A stretch of DNA of 64,000 bases from an uncultured Paracoccaceae bacterium (GTDB taxonomy: Bacteria; Pseudomonadota; Alphaproteobacteria; Rhodobacterales; Rhodobacteraceae). Of the stretch, positions 27,821-38,964 are shown in pieces; the first letter of the stretch is position 1, and each line of letters opens with the position of its first letter. The stretch covers positions 1-64,000 of the forward strand of contig CALICM010000002.1 in the NCBI GenBank assembly GCA_938049225.1. Reading direction: 5' to 3'. The notes beneath the pieces are model-generated. The model was given only the letters and a program-made list of their open reading frames with translations. It was not told the DNA's origin and did not search any database. A program made the translations under genes and the position numbers.

Positions 27821-29328
27821 TGCACCAGCCGAACATTCTGATCTTGATGGTGGACCAGCTGAGCGGCACACTGTTCCCGGATGGCCCAGCGGATTGGCTG
27901 CATGCGCCAAACCTGAAAGCACTGGCGGCGCGGTCAACGCGTTTTGCCAACAGCTATACCGCCTCGCCCCTCTGCGCGCCGGGGCGGGCGAGTTTTATGT
28001 CGGGGCTGCTACCCTCGCGGACCAAAGTCTATGACAACGCGGCGGAGTTTGCGTCCGACATCCCGACTTATGCGCATCACTTGCGGCGGGCGGGATATCA
28101 GACCTGTATGTCGGGCAAGATGCATTTTGTCGGCCCGGACCAGATGCATGGGCTTGAGGAGCGGTTGACGACGGATATTTACCCCGTCGATTTCGGCTGG
28201 ACCCCGGACTATCGCAAGCCGGGTGAGCGGATTGACTGGTGGTATCACAATATGGGCTCGGTCACCGGTGCGGGCGTGGCCGAGATCAGCAATCAGATGG
28301 AGTATGACGACGAGGTCGCCTATCACGCGACCCGCAAGGTCTATGACCTGGCGCGCGGGCAGGACGCGCGGCCCTGGTGTCTGACGGTCAGCTTTACCCA
28401 TCCGCATGATCCTTATGTGGCCCGGCGCAAATATTGGGATCTGTACGAGGATTGCGACCATTTGCTACCCGAAGTTCCGGCGATGGATTTTGAGGATCAC
28501 GATCCACATGCGCAACGGATTTTCGAGGCGAACGACTGGCGCAGCTTTGACATCTCGGACGAGGATATCCGCCGGTCCCGGCGGGCGTATTTCGCGAATG
28601 TCTCTTACCTGGACGACAAGATCGGCGAGATTTTGGAGGCGATGGAGACAACGCAGCAGGAAGCGGTGATCCTGTTCGTTTCGGACCATGGCGACATGCT
28701 GGGCGAACGCGGGCTGTGGTTCAAGATGTGCTTTTACGAAGGCTCGGCACGGGTGCCGCTAATGATCAGCGCACCCGGGATGGCGCCAGGGCTGATTGAT
28801 ACGCCGGTCTCGACCATCGATGTGACGCCGACGCTGTGCGATTTGGCCGGGGTGTCGATGGCCGAGGTCAGCCCTTGGGTCGAGGGGGAGAGCCTGGTGC
28901 CCCTGGGGCAGGACGGCAAGCGCACCGCGCCCGTTGCTATGGAGTACGCGGCCGAGGCGTCTTATGCGCCGATGGTCTGTCTGCGGGCGGGGCGCTGGAA
29001 GTATACGCGGTGTAACCTGGACCCCGAGCAGTTGTTCGACCTTGAGGCCGATCCGCAGGAGCTGTCCAATTTGGCGGGGGATCCGGCGCAGGCTGCGGTT
29101 CTACAAGATTTTCGGGCCCAGGCGGACGCGCGTTGGGACCTGGACCGCTTCGACGCGGATGTGCGCGAAAGCCAGGCCAGGCGCTGGGTCGTCTACGAGG
29201 CGCTGCGCAATGGTGAGTACTACCCCTGGGACTATCAACCACTGCAAAAGGCGTCAGAGCGGTACATGCGCAACCACATGGATCTGAACGAGGTTGAGGA
29301 CCGCCAGCGCTTCCCCAAGGGGGAATAG
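27817..29328 (+). CDS. betC: Choline-sulfatase
   Basis: NILILMVDQLSGTLFPDG; sulfatase motif CAPGRASFMSGLLPS; 503 aa. Confidence 0.95.
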   Translation: MMHQPNILILMVDQLSGTLFPDGPADWLHAPNLKALAARSTRFANSYTASPLCAPGRASFMSGLLPSRTKVYDNAAEFASDIPTYAHHLRRAGYQTCMSGKMHFVGPDQMHGLEERLTTDIYPVDFGWTPDYRKPGERIDWWYHNMGSVTGAGVAEISNQMEYDDEVAYHATRKVYDLARGQDARPWCLTVSFTHPHDPYVARRKYWDLYEDCDHLLPEVPAMDFEDHDPHAQRIFEANDWRSFDISDEDIRRSRRAYFANVSYLDDKIGEILEAMETTQQEAVILFVSDHGDMLGERGLWFKMCFYEGSARVPLMISAPGMAPGLIDTPVSTIDVTPTLCDLAGVSMAEVSPWVEGESLVPLGQDGKRTAPVAMEYAAEASYAPMVCLRAGRWKYTRCNLDPEQLFDLEADPQELSNLAGDPAQAAVLQDFRAQADARWDLDRFDADVRESQARRWVVYEALRNGEYYPWDYQPLQKASERYMRNHMDLNEVEDRQRFPKGE

Positions 29329-29329
29329 G

Positions 29330-29968
29330 ATGGATCTGTATGGCCGCGAAACCTCATCGAATGTGCAAGTTGTCCGCTGGGCGCTATTAGAGATGGGGTT
29401 GCCGTTCCAGCGCCATGACGTCGGTGGTGAATTTGGCGGGCTGGACACGCCTAAGTTTCGCGCGCTGACCCCGGTGGGTAAGATCCCGGTGCTGGTTGAC
29501 GGTGGCCAGGCGATTTTCGAAAGCTCGGCCATTTTGCGGTATTTGGCGGCGCGCTATGGTGGGGAGGCGTGGTGGCCCGCTGACCCCATGGCGCGGGCGC
29601 AGGTCGACAAATGGGCGGAATGGGCCAAGCGCGATGTGGCTGACGCCTTTACCGGCCCGATCTTTTGGCGTGTCGTGCGCACGCCCGCCGAACGCCGTGA
29701 CCCCGTGGCGATCCGCGCGGCCGTGGACACATTTGAATCTGCACTGGACGTGGCCGAAGCGCAGCTAACACGGCACCCCTGGCTGGCGGGCGCGGCGATC
29801 AGCCTGGGGGATCTGGTGTTGGGCCATGTCCTCTATAGATATTTTGACATCGACATTGCGCGACGGCCCTTTCCGGCGCTGTCCGCTTACTATGCTCGAT
29901 TGACCCAACGCTCGGGTTACGCCGAGGCTGTGATGGTTTCCTACGACAGCTTGCGCGACACAATCTGA
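29330..29968 (+). CDS. Glutathione S-transferase family protein
   Basis: [59 protein letters not shown]. Confidence 0.88.
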   Translation: MDLYGRETSSNVQVVRWALLEMGLPFQRHDVGGEFGGLDTPKFRALTPVGKIPVLVDGGQAIFESSAILRYLAARYGGEAWWPADPMARAQVDKWAEWAKRDVADAFTGPIFWRVVRTPAERRDPVAIRAAVDTFESALDVAEAQLTRHPWLAGAAISLGDLVLGHVLYRYFDIDIARRPFPALSAYYARLTQRSGYAEAVMVSYDSLRDTI

Positions 29969-29997
29969 CCCTGGCCCCGACCGAAAGCCCCACCCAT

Positions 29998-31452
29998 ATG
30001 TATGACACTCAACCCACCGCCAGCCATTTCATCGATGGCGCTTATGTCGAGGATACCGCAGGGGCGGTGATCGACGTGATCTATCCCGCGACCGGCGCGG
30101 TCATCGCGCAGGTGCATGCGGCGACCCCCGCGATTGTCGAGCAAGCCGTGGCGAGCGCGCAGGCCGCACAGTGCGCTTGGGCCGCGATGCCGGGCCTGGA
30201 ACGCGGGCAGGTGCTGCGCCGGGCGGCCGAGATGATCCGGGTGCGGAACCGGGACCTGAGTGTGCTGGAGACCTGGGACACAGGCAAACCGTTGCAGGAA
30301 ACGCTGGTCGCCGATGCGGCAAGCGGCGCGGATGCGCTGGATTATTTCGGGGGGTTGGCGGGCGATCTGACCGGCGCGCATATCCCCCTGGGCGCTGATT
30401 TCGCCTATACGATCCGCGAGGCTCTGGGCGTTTGCGTCGGCATTGGGGCCTGGAATTACCCAACCCAGATCGCGTGCTGGAAAGCGGCCCCCGCGCTGGC
30501 CTGTGGCAATGCGATGGTTTTCAAACCCTCTGAAACCACCCCGTTGTGTGCCCTCAAGATCGCCGAGATCCTGGTCGAGGCGGGGTTGCCAAAGGGCTGT
30601 TTCAACGTGGTCCAGGGGCTGGGGGACGTGGGCGGTGCTTTGGTCTCGGACCCTCGGGTGGCTAAGGTCTCGCTGACCGGTTCGGTCCCGACGGGGCGCC
30701 GGGTGAATGCGGCTGCGGCCGCTGATCTGAAGCATGTGACGATGGAGTTGGGTGGGAAATCCCCGCTGATCATCTTTGACGACGCGGATCTTGAGGATGC
30801 CGTGGGCGGGGCGATGATGGGGAATATGTACTCGGCCGGGCAGGTTTGCTCGAACGGGACGCGGGTGTTTGTGCAGCGGGGTATTCGGGACGCGTTCCTC
30901 GCGCGCTTCGCAGAACGCGCTGCACAGATCCGCCTGGGCGACCCCATGGACGAGGCGGTTCAGATGGGCCCACTGGTGAGTGCGGCCCAGATGGAGAAAG
31001 TGCTGGGCTATATAGAGACAGCGCGGGCCGAGGGCGCGCGGCTGATCTGCGGCGGCGCGCGCGTGGACACGCCTGGGGTCTTTGTGGAGCCGACCGTTTT
31101 CGCCGATGTGACTGACGGCATGACGATCGCGCAGGAGGAGGTGTTTGGGCCCGTCATGGCGGTCCTGGATTTCGACGATGAGGACGAGGTGATTGCCCGC
31201 GCCAATGCCACCGACTTCGGCCTGGCGGCGGGTGTTTTCACCCGCGACCTGACCCGTGCACACCGGGTGATCCGCCAGCTTGAGGCGGGCACTTGTTGGA
31301 TCAACACCTATAATCTGACGCCGGCGGGGATGCCCTTTGGCGGTTTCAAAGCTTCGGGGTTGGGGCGCGAGAATGCGGCCGCCGCGATAGAGCACTACAC
31401 GAAAACCAAATCGGTCTATGTCGCGATGGGGCCGGTCGATGCGCCGTACTGA
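29998..31452 (+). CDS. betB: Betaine-aldehyde dehydrogenase
   Basis: ALDH motifs: [57 protein letters not shown]. Confidence 0.94.
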   Translation: MYDTQPTASHFIDGAYVEDTAGAVIDVIYPATGAVIAQVHAATPAIVEQAVASAQAAQCAWAAMPGLERGQVLRRAAEMIRVRNRDLSVLETWDTGKPLQETLVADAASGADALDYFGGLAGDLTGAHIPLGADFAYTIREALGVCVGIGAWNYPTQIACWKAAPALACGNAMVFKPSETTPLCALKIAEILVEAGLPKGCFNVVQGLGDVGGALVSDPRVAKVSLTGSVPTGRRVNAAAAADLKHVTMELGGKSPLIIFDDADLEDAVGGAMMGNMYSAGQVCSNGTRVFVQRGIRDAFLARFAERAAQIRLGDPMDEAVQMGPLVSAAQMEKVLGYIETARAEGARLICGGARVDTPGVFVEPTVFADVTDGMTIAQEEVFGPVMAVLDFDDEDEVIARANATDFGLAAGVFTRDLTRAHRVIRQLEAGTCWINTYNLTPAGMPFGGFKASGLGRENAAAAIEHYTKTKSVYVAMGPVDAPY

Positions 31453-31455
31453 CCC

Positions 31456-33120
31456 GTGATGGAAGCGGATTTTGTGATTGTCGGTGCGGGTTCGGCCGGT
31501 TGTGCGATGGCCTATCGGTTGTCCGAGGATGGGCAGCATTCGGTGCTGGTGATCGAATTCGGCGGCTCGGACGCGGGGCCGTTGATCCAGATGCCCGGGG
31601 CGCTGTCCTATCCGATGAATATGAAGCGCTATGACTGGGGGTACCGGTCCGAGCCCGAGCCGCATTTGGGCGGGCGGCGGCTGGCGACCCCAAGGGGCAA
31701 GGTGATCGGTGGGTCGTCGTCGATCAACGGGATGGTCTATGTGCGGGGGCACGCGCGGGATTACGACCACTGGGCCGAGAGTGGGGCGGCTGGGTGGGCC
31801 TATGCCGACGTGCTGCCGTACTTTCAGCGGATGGAATGCTGGGACCCGGCCGGGCATGGCGGCGATCCGGCCTGGCGGGGGGCGGATGGCCCGCTGCATG
31901 TGAAACGCGGCAAACGGGACAACCCGCTGGTGACGGCCTTTGTCGAGGCGGGGCGGCAGGCGGGGTATCAGACCACCGACGACTATAATGGCGCGCAGCA
32001 GGAGGGGTTTGGCCCGATGGAGCAGACCGTCTATCGCGGTCAGCGCTGGTCTGCGGCGAATGCCTATCTGAAGCCCGCGCTGAAACGGTCGAACTGTGAC
32101 CTGTTGCGCGGGTTCGCGCGGCGTGTCGTGATCGAGAACGGTCGCGCGGTGGGGGTCGAGGTCGCACGGGGCGGCGGGGTCGAGGTGATCCGGGCGCGAC
32201 GCGAGGTGATCCTTGCGGCCTCGTCAATCAACACGCCTAAGCTGCTGATGCTGTCGGGTGTGGGACCAGGGGCGCATTTGGCCGAGCATGGGATTGCCTG
32301 CGCGGCGGACCGGCCGGGGGTGGGGCAGAACCTGCAGGATCATCTGGAGGTCTATGTCCAAATGGCCAGCCTGCAGCCGGTGACGTTGTTCAAGTATTGG
32401 AACCTGTGGGGCAAGGCTTGGGTCGGCGCGCAATGGTTGTTGAACAAAAGCGGGCCGGGCGCGTCGAACCAATTTGAATCCGCGGCCTTTATTCGGTCCC
32501 GCGCTGGGGTGGACTATCCCGATATTCAGTATCACTTCCTGCCCATCGCGGTGCGCTATGACGGTCAGGCCGCCGCCGAGGGGCACGGGTTTCAGGCGCA
32601 TGTCGGCCCCATGCGCTCACCCTCGCGCGGGGCGGTGAGCCTGCGATCAGCGGATCCCATGGATGCGCCGAAGATCGTTTTCAACTACATGAGCCAGCCG
32701 CAGGACTGGCAGGATTTCAAAACCTGCATCCACCTAACGCGCGAGATCTTCGGCCAAGCGGCTTTCGCACCCTATGCCGGGAAAGAGATCCAGCCGGGCG
32801 CCGATGTTCGGACCGACGATCAGATCGACGCTTTCATTCGTGACCACGCGGAAAGCGCCTATCACCCTTGTGGAACCGCAAAAATGGGGGCGGTGACTGA
32901 TCCCTTGGCCGTCGTCGATCCGGACTGTCGGGTGATCGGGGTCGAGGGCTTGCGGGTGGCCGACAGCTCGATCTTTCCGCGGATCACAAACGGGAATTTG
33001 AACGGGCCGTCTATTTTGGTGGGCGAGAAGGCTTCGGACCATATTTTAGGGCAAACGCCCCTCCCACGCTCGAATGCTGAGCCTTGGCTGCATCCAGATT
33101 GGGAAACCGCGCAGCGCTGA
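31456..33120 (+). CDS. betA: Choline dehydrogenase
   Basis: GMC motifs: [66 protein letters not shown]. Confidence 0.95.
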   Translation: MMEADFVIVGAGSAGCAMAYRLSEDGQHSVLVIEFGGSDAGPLIQMPGALSYPMNMKRYDWGYRSEPEPHLGGRRLATPRGKVIGGSSSINGMVYVRGHARDYDHWAESGAAGWAYADVLPYFQRMECWDPAGHGGDPAWRGADGPLHVKRGKRDNPLVTAFVEAGRQAGYQTTDDYNGAQQEGFGPMEQTVYRGQRWSAANAYLKPALKRSNCDLLRGFARRVVIENGRAVGVEVARGGGVEVIRARREVILAASSINTPKLLMLSGVGPGAHLAEHGIACAADRPGVGQNLQDHLEVYVQMASLQPVTLFKYWNLWGKAWVGAQWLLNKSGPGASNQFESAAFIRSRAGVDYPDIQYHFLPIAVRYDGQAAAEGHGFQAHVGPMRSPSRGAVSLRSADPMDAPKIVFNYMSQPQDWQDFKTCIHLTREIFGQAAFAPYAGKEIQPGADVRTDDQIDAFIRDHAESAYHPCGTAKMGAVTDPLAVVDPDCRVIGVEGLRVADSSIFPRITNGNLNGPSILVGEKASDHILGQTPLPRSNAEPWLHPDWETAQR

Positions 33121-33155
33121 GCGACACAGTCGCCCCCAAGCACCGCGCTTGATCC

Positions 33156-33599
33156 CTACACCGAGATCTGCGTGAAGCGATACCGCAGGAACAGGCGTTC
33201 CGACGCGAGCCCCGCGTCCCAGGGCCGTTCGGTGGTCACGCAGGTGGCCATCGAATTCTCGTCAAAACTGTTCAGCCGCGTAAACGACAGGATCTTGTTC
33301 AAGATCACCTCCTCGTCGGTTTCCAGCGACGTCATGGCCTGAATACGCGGCTCGATCGCGCGAATGCCGAGCAGACCGTCGGTATAGACGGCGCCGCAAA
33401 CCTCGGTCAGCCCCGCACGCTCGCGGATCAGGAAATAAAAGGTGGTCACCGAGTCCTGTTGCCGCCATTGCAGGCGCTGCGTTGCGAACTCTTCGGTGAT
33501 CGGGATCTGGCCGGTGGGCGCGCTGGTGACCACCCCTGTGCAACCACTCAGCCAGATGCCCACCGCCAAAGCTGCCCAAGATTTGATCCGACGTGTCAC
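33156..33599 (-). CDS. Putative lipoprotein (paralog 1 of 3)
   Basis: Lipobox WLSGC; PTGQIPITEEFATQRLQWRQQDSVTTFYFLIRERAGLTEVCGAVY. Confidence 0.72.
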   Translation of the reverse strand: MTRRIKSWAALAVGIWLSGCTGVVTSAPTGQIPITEEFATQRLQWRQQDSVTTFYFLIRERAGLTEVCGAVYTDGLLGIRAIEPRIQAMTSLETDEEVILNKILSFTRLNSFDENSMATCVTTERPWDAGLASERLFLRYRFTQISV

Positions 33600-33692
33600 T
33601 CCAAACCCCGTGTTTTCACCCTTAACAACAACAGTACTAAGGCAGGGGGCCCGGAGCTAAAAGACACAGTCGCGCGACGCGAGTGGCCGGGA

Positions 33693-34127
33693 TCAGTAGA
33701 ACCGCTTCGAGCCGCCCAGATCTGCAGGCGCGGTGAGGAAGGCGTCGGACCAGGGAATACCGGTATCCCGGCAATTGGCCGCGCTCGTTTCTAACGCTTC
33801 CGATGAGTTCACGCGTTTGAAAAAGCTGAGCCCTTCGATCATCCGCTGTCCGTTCATCATCAACGTATAGTCCGCCATGACTTTCGCGCTGAGCCCTGCG
33901 GTGGATACGCCGCTTTGGTACTGTGTTCCGCAAACCGCCGTCGTGCCGCCCACGTTTTGTACCGACATGACAAACTCAATGCCGCCGACGCCACTGGCCC
34001 AGTCAAAGCCATGCGACATAACACGATCAGTGTGCGCGCGTGAGGGCAGCTCATTCGCAGTTTGGACACAGGCCGAAAGCGCGCCAAGCGCCAGTGCGCT
34101 CAACACCGTGAAACGGAGTTTAGACAT
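33693..34127 (-). CDS. Putative lipoprotein (diverged paralog 2 of 3)
   Basis: MSKLRFTVLSALALGALSAC lipobox; shared VCGTQY, SFFKRVNS, NCRDTGIPW landmarks. Confidence 0.68.
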   Translation of the reverse strand: MSKLRFTVLSALALGALSACVQTANELPSRAHTDRVMSHGFDWASGVGGIEFVMSVQNVGGTTAVCGTQYQSGVSTAGLSAKVMADYTLMMNGQRMIEGLSFFKRVNSSEALETSAANCRDTGIPWSDAFLTAPADLGGSKRFY

Positions 34128-34188
34128 AAGATTGTTCCTTTTTTGCAGTGTAAGTCTCTTAGAAGGCTGACCCGTCGGGGTGCGACCT

Positions 34189-34665
34189 TCAGATTTCAAA
34201 TTTCAGGGAGCGAAAGCGCAGCTGCGGCGGGTTCGCGGCCCACCGCTGTTCCCAAGGAATCGCTGTCACGACGCAATTGGCCATCGAACCATTGTCGAAA
34301 CTGCGCAACCGGTTAAAAAAGCTGATCGAATTGACCACCAAAGTGCCGTCGCTCTCAAGACCACCGCTATTCAACAGGCGCGGTTCCAGCGATTTCACGA
34401 TGCCAGTGCCCTCGGAATAGATCGCGCCGCAGATCTCGGTCACGCCACCGCGGTCGCGGGCGGCATAGATGTAACGGGTGACGCTGTCCTGACGTTCCCA
34501 GCCTTGGGAAACAACGGCGAAGTCACGGGTGATCGGGGTCTTCCCAGTCGGAGTTCCGCTGCCTGGGTTCCCGCATGCGGCGGCAAGTGCTGTGGCCGCT
34601 AAAGCCGTCAGCCGAAATGATTTAAACAAGGGTCGAATGTCCTTATGGTTGTTTCGCGCACGCAT
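34189..34665 (-). CDS. Putative lipoprotein (paralog 3 of 3)
   Basis: LAAAC lipobox; PTGKTPITRDFAVVSQGWERQDSVTRYIYAARDRGGVTEICGAIY. Confidence 0.7.
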   Translation of the reverse strand: MRARNNHKDIRPLFKSFRLTALAATALAAACGNPGSGTPTGKTPITRDFAVVSQGWERQDSVTRYIYAARDRGGVTEICGAIYSEGTGIVKSLEPRLLNSGGLESDGTLVVNSISFFNRLRSFDNGSMANCVVTAIPWEQRWAANPPQLRFRSLKFEI

Positions 34666-34776
34666 TATTCGCGCCTAAATGAGGCAGAAAAAGAGCAGGC
34701 TGAAAAACTTGTGTCCCCGTTGCGAAAATGCTCCACTGTCTTGGTCTCTGCTTTCCGCTTAATACAGGAGTTTTCG

Positions 34777-36354
34777 ATGTCCTTTCGCGCCATTTTGCTT
34801 GCCGGTGCCAGCCTGGCCTTCACTGCCGGTGCCGCCCTGGCGGACTACCAACTGACGGTACTGCACACGAACGATTTTCACGCACGGTTCGAGCCGATCA
34901 GCAAATACGACAGCGGCTGTTCGGCTGAGGACAACGCCGCTGGCGAGTGTTTCGGTGGCACCGCCCGCCTGGTCACAGCGATCGCCGATGCGCGAGCGCG
35001 GAACAACAACACAGTGCTTTTCGACGGTGGCGATCAGTTCCAAGGCACCCTGTTTTATACCTATTACAAGGGCAAGATGGCCGCCGAGTTCATGAACAAA
35101 CTGGGCTATGACGCGATGACCGTCGGCAACCATGAATTCGACGACGGCCCCGAGGTGCTGCGCGGCTTCATGGATGCGGTCGACTTTCCGGTGCTGATGT
35201 CCAACGCCGATGTCTCGGGCGAGCCATTGTTGGCGGACAAGCTGGCCAAATCCACGATCATCGAACGGGGCGGAGAGAAGCTGGGCCTGATTGGCCTGAC
35301 CCCGGTCAATACACCAGAACTGGCAAGCCCCGGCAGCAACATCACCTTCACCGAACCCGCCGACGCGGTGGCCGGCGAGGTCGCCAAGTTGGAGGCCGAG
35401 GGGGTCAACAAGATCATCGTTCTAAGCCATTCGGGCTATAATGTCGATCTGGCGGTGGCCGAAGCGGTGCCGCAAGTGGATGTGATTGTTGGCGGGCACA
35501 GCAATACGTTGCTCAGCAACACCCAAGAGCGCGCCGTCGGTCCCTATCCTACCATGGTGGGTAGCACGGCGGTTGTGCAAGCCTATGCCTATGGCAAGTT
35601 TTTAGGCGAATTGAACGTCACCTTCGATGACGCGGGCAACGTGACCGAAGCGGTGGGCGAGCCCGTGCTGATCGATGGCACCGTGGCCGAGGATACCGAC
35701 ACCCTGGCCCGGATCGCGGAATTGTCCCAGCCCCTCGACGAGATCCGCAACAAAGTGGTCGCCGAAAGTGCCGCACCGATCGAGGGCAACCGTGACGTCT
35801 GCCGTGCGATGGAATGCGAGATGGGCAATTTGGTCGCCGATGCCATGCTTGACCGGGTCAAAGACCAGGGCATCCAACTTGCCATCGCCAACTCGGGCGG
35901 TTTGCGTGCGTCGATTGACGCGGGCGAGGTGACCATGGGCGAGGTTCTGACAGTCTTGCCCTTCCAAAATACACTGTCGACTTTCCAGATCAGCGGTGCG
36001 GATGTGGTGGCCGCCCTTGAGAATGGCGTCAGTCAGGTCGAAGACGGCTCGGGCCGGTTCCCACAGGTGGCGGGCATGACCTTTACCTGGGATCCCAGCA
36101 AGGAACCCGGCAGCCGCGTGGTCGAGGTGATGGTCGTCACCGACAGTGGCCCCGAGCCGATTGATCCGGCGGCCACCTATGGTGTTGTTTCGAACAATTT
36201 CGTACGCGGTGGTGGCGATGGCTATGCGATGTTCACGGATGCTGAGAACGCCTATGATTTCGGACCGGATCTGGCCGACGTGACAGCCGAGTATCTGGCG
36301 GCGAACGCGCCTTATGCGCCCTTTGTTTCCGGCCGCATCACCGCTGTGGAATAA
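34777..36354 (+). CDS. Bifunctional metallophosphatase / 5'-nucleotidase (UshA family)
   Basis: VLHTNDFHARFEP, DGGDQFQGTLF, VGNHEFDDGPE, VGGHSNTLL; signal peptide; start MSFRAILLAG after CAGGAG. Confidence 0.93.
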   Translation: MSFRAILLAGASLAFTAGAALADYQLTVLHTNDFHARFEPISKYDSGCSAEDNAAGECFGGTARLVTAIADARARNNNTVLFDGGDQFQGTLFYTYYKGKMAAEFMNKLGYDAMTVGNHEFDDGPEVLRGFMDAVDFPVLMSNADVSGEPLLADKLAKSTIIERGGEKLGLIGLTPVNTPELASPGSNITFTEPADAVAGEVAKLEAEGVNKIIVLSHSGYNVDLAVAEAVPQVDVIVGGHSNTLLSNTQERAVGPYPTMVGSTAVVQAYAYGKFLGELNVTFDDAGNVTEAVGEPVLIDGTVAEDTDTLARIAELSQPLDEIRNKVVAESAAPIEGNRDVCRAMECEMGNLVADAMLDRVKDQGIQLAIANSGGLRASIDAGEVTMGEVLTVLPFQNTLSTFQISGADVVAALENGVSQVEDGSGRFPQVAGMTFTWDPSKEPGSRVVEVMVVTDSGPEPIDPAATYGVVSNNFVRGGGDGYAMFTDAENAYDFGPDLADVTAEYLAANAPYAPFVSGRITAVE

Positions 36355-36362
36355 CAATGGTC

Positions 36363-36389
36363 CCCAGGCCGCCGCTTCGTCGGCCTGGG
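36363..36389 (+). terminator. Hairpin downstream of the 5'-nucleotidase gene
   Basis: CCCAGGCCG-N9-CGGCCTGGG. Confidence 0.55.
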
Positions 36390-36444
36390 ATGTGCCTGCC
36401 GCCCAGTGCCTCAGCCGCCCCATCTCTGCATGAAAGCTTCGTAA

Positions 36445-37107
36445 ATGTGCGGTCGGTTCGTGCAGTTCCAGCCGCTTGAGGTTTTGGAGGAGGTTTTTGA
36501 AGCCGAGGTGATCGACGATCATGACCCCGGGCCCAATTACAACGTGTGTCCGACACAGCAGATCCCCGTCGTCGTCACCCATGCCCAAAAGCGGGTGATC
36601 GCCCGCATGCGCTGGGGCTTTGTGCCGCATTGGTACACAAAACCCACCGATGGCCCGCTGCTGATCAACGCGCGGGCCGAAACTTTGGCCGAAAAACCGG
36701 CGTTCCGCGCCGCATGCCGCAGCAGACGTTGTTTGATCCCTGCAGATGGGTTTTACGAATGGGCGGCCAGCGCGGGCAAAGGCAAAGAGCCGTGGTACAT
36801 TTACCCGAAAGACAAAGCCACGCTGGCTTTCGCGGCGGTTTGGCAAGCCTGGACATCGCCAGACGGTCAACGGCAGGTCACAACGGCGATTGTGACCACA
36901 AAAGCCAACAAGGCGCTTGAAGCGGTGCATCACCGCATGCCTGTCATTGTTTCGCCGCAGGATTGGCCGCTTTGGTTGGGCCAACAGGGGCCGGGGGCGT
37001 CGGCTTTGATGCGGCCTGCGGCGGATAACCTGTTGGATTTGCACAAAATTTCTACAGTGGTAAACAATATGGCAGCGCAGGGAGCGGAATTGCGAAACCC
37101 GCGTTAA
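36445..37107 (+). CDS. SOS response-associated peptidase (SRAP/HMCES-like, YedK family)
   Basis: MCGRFVQF catalytic Cys2; PNYNVCPTQQIPVV; INARAETLAEKPAFRAACRSRRCLIPADGFYEW. Confidence 0.93.
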   Translation: MCGRFVQFQPLEVLEEVFEAEVIDDHDPGPNYNVCPTQQIPVVVTHAQKRVIARMRWGFVPHWYTKPTDGPLLINARAETLAEKPAFRAACRSRRCLIPADGFYEWAASAGKGKEPWYIYPKDKATLAFAAVWQAWTSPDGQRQVTTAIVTTKANKALEAVHHRMPVIVSPQDWPLWLGQQGPGASALMRPAADNLLDLHKISTVVNNMAAQGAELRNPR

Positions 37108-37305
37108 CCAATTGTTACAAAAGGGAAAATTTTGGAGAGTCTGTCCAGAAAGACCCGAAAGACGCCTTGGCCCGGGCGGTAAGCAGCCGCAATCCTTGGG
37201 TAGAAAATCGATGTGCGTAGGGTGAAATGGGTTGCGTATGTATTCCGAGTGAGCGTCAAGAGTTCCCCACCCTGCGCACACGCGTTGTGCAGCGGTCGAC
37301 AGTCC

Positions 37306-38421
37306 TTATTGCGATTGCGCAATGAAATACCCTACTGCAGCGGCCACCAAAGCCCCCAAGATCAGCGCAATGGCGATCTTCCAAGCGGACCAGGGGCGCT
37401 CGCCCTGAACGGCGCCGGTGCGCGCGTTAACGACAAAGCGATAGGATTTGCCGTTGTATTTGTAAGCGGCCAGCCAAATCGGCAGCAGGATATGTTTGAA
37501 GGTCACATCGCTGACCTTGGTTTCGACCCGGTCGATCCGCTGGCGATCGCCGCCGATGTCGAACTTAATGTCGCGGCGGATTTGCGCGTCCATGATCTGC
37601 CGTGCCTCGGCAAAACCATCGGCCAGTTCCACTTGATAGGCCTCGGCCCGGAAGCCTGCCAGATATTCGGGTTGGTAGGGTTCTAGCCCCGCCAGATCCC
37701 AGGGCGCCAAGGCATCGGTATAGTGCTTCGGCAGGCTGTTCGAGGCGAGCACCAGAACATCATCAAAGGCCCGCGCAACCTGTCCACGGGCTGGCCGCCA
37801 GCGGACTTTGGCGACCCGCTGGTTGCGGGTCTGGGTTTTGCCGTTGACCACCGTGCGCACCGCACGGGTTTCGTAATAGACCGTACCGCGCTGGCCAGTA
37901 TAGCGTGACCGGGTGGCGGCGTCATAGGTCCAATAGGGTACATAGATCCCTTGCAGGCGCCGCCCCTTGCGGGCGTATTTTTGCAACCCCGAGGGCGCGA
38001 ACCACAGCCGACCCAACCATTTGGTCATCGCATCACGTGCGGTCTTTTCGTCCAAAAGAAACGGCAGCACGGCGCGCGGCTTAATATGCCGATGCGTGCC
38101 TGTGTGGGTGACCACGGGCGTCGCGCAGAACGGGCATTCGGCGGCGTGGGTGTCGGGTTCGAACTCGACCTGGGCGCCGCAGTTGGAGCAGTCGAGGACG
38201 CGGGTCTCTTCAATCTCGGCCTCGGGAATGCGGGCGTCGATGGCGGTGCGGAAGTCCTGTTCAGTGATCCCGCCGCCGCCCCAGGGGCCGGTGTCCGCGC
38301 CTTCGATCATCTGTTCTGCACCGCAGTGGTCGCAGTGCATGCGATCGCTGCCCGGCAGATAGCGCAGGTCGGACCCGCAGGTGTCGCAAGGAAACCGGTG
38401 ATCGCTGGTGGCGTCGGCCAT
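37306..38421 (-). CDS. Double zinc-ribbon membrane-anchored protein
   Basis: FPCDTCGSDLRYLPGSDRMHCDHCGAEQ and LDCSNCGAQVEF...AAECPFCATPVV; C-terminal TM segment. Confidence 0.82.
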   Translation of the reverse strand: MADATSDHRFPCDTCGSDLRYLPGSDRMHCDHCGAEQMIEGADTGPWGGGGITEQDFRTAIDARIPEAEIEETRVLDCSNCGAQVEFEPDTHAAECPFCATPVVTHTGTHRHIKPRAVLPFLLDEKTARDAMTKWLGRLWFAPSGLQKYARKGRRLQGIYVPYWTYDAATRSRYTGQRGTVYYETRAVRTVVNGKTQTRNQRVAKVRWRPARGQVARAFDDVLVLASNSLPKHYTDALAPWDLAGLEPYQPEYLAGFRAEAYQVELADGFAEARQIMDAQIRRDIKFDIGGDRQRIDRVETKVSDVTFKHILLPIWLAAYKYNGKSYRFVVNARTGAVQGERPWSAWKIAIALILGALVAAAVGYFIAQSQ

Positions 38422-38429
38422 GGTGCCCC

Positions 38430-38960
38430 TTACAAGTAATTGCGCAGAATCCGGGGCGCCATGATGCGCAGCGCGTTGTCTTTCAGCAGATAGTGCCGCC
38501 ACAAGTGAAAGGCGGTGTGGGCCAGAGTGACGATAATCAGCGCGTCAAAGACCAGTTCATGCACGTCCTCGGCCAGATTGTTCAGCGTTTTCGAGCCGCC
38601 AGCAAAATTGATCGGCAGCACGCCAAAGGCCTGGATCAGAAACGCTGCCAACAGTCCGGTCAGCGCGCCCGACAGCACCATGACAGGCACGCCGATATAG
38701 AGCGCCTGATGCAGACGATGATGCGCCACTTTGGCCCATCCAGGGAGTTTCGGCCCCGGGCGGTCCGCCTGTCCCTTAAGCAAATACATCGCAAACCAAA
38801 TCCCGGCTGCGATCCCCAGAACCACGCCAACGCCCGAGTGGGTCGAGAGCGCGCCGCCGGGGTCGGCGCGGTTTTCATCCGGTTCGACAAGATAGAAATA
38901 CAAGATCAGGAACAGCGACACCCAGTGCAGCCATTTGATGGCGGTTCTCCGTCTGATCAT
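38430..38960 (-). CDS. Cytochrome b561 / cytochrome b/b6 domain protein
   Basis: KWLHWVSLFLILYFYLV; HHRLHQALYIGVPVMVLSG; ALIIVTLAHTAFHLWRHYLLKDNALRIMAPRI. Confidence 0.82.
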   Translation of the reverse strand: MIRRRTAIKWLHWVSLFLILYFYLVEPDENRADPGGALSTHSGVGVVLGIAAGIWFAMYLLKGQADRPGPKLPGWAKVAHHRLHQALYIGVPVMVLSGALTGLLAAFLIQAFGVLPINFAGGSKTLNNLAEDVHELVFDALIIVTLAHTAFHLWRHYLLKDNALRIMAPRILRNYL

Positions 38961-38964
38961 GGCC

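Noticed and set aside
29941-31899. 652 aa minus-strand ORF over betB/betA
   Set aside because: Antisense shadow of two strongly supported genes; translation rich in R/P/H with no domain signature.
35602-37281. 559 aa minus-strand ORF over the 5'-nucleotidase and SRAP genes
   Set aside because: Antisense to two genes with catalytic motifs; composition typical of shadow ORFs.
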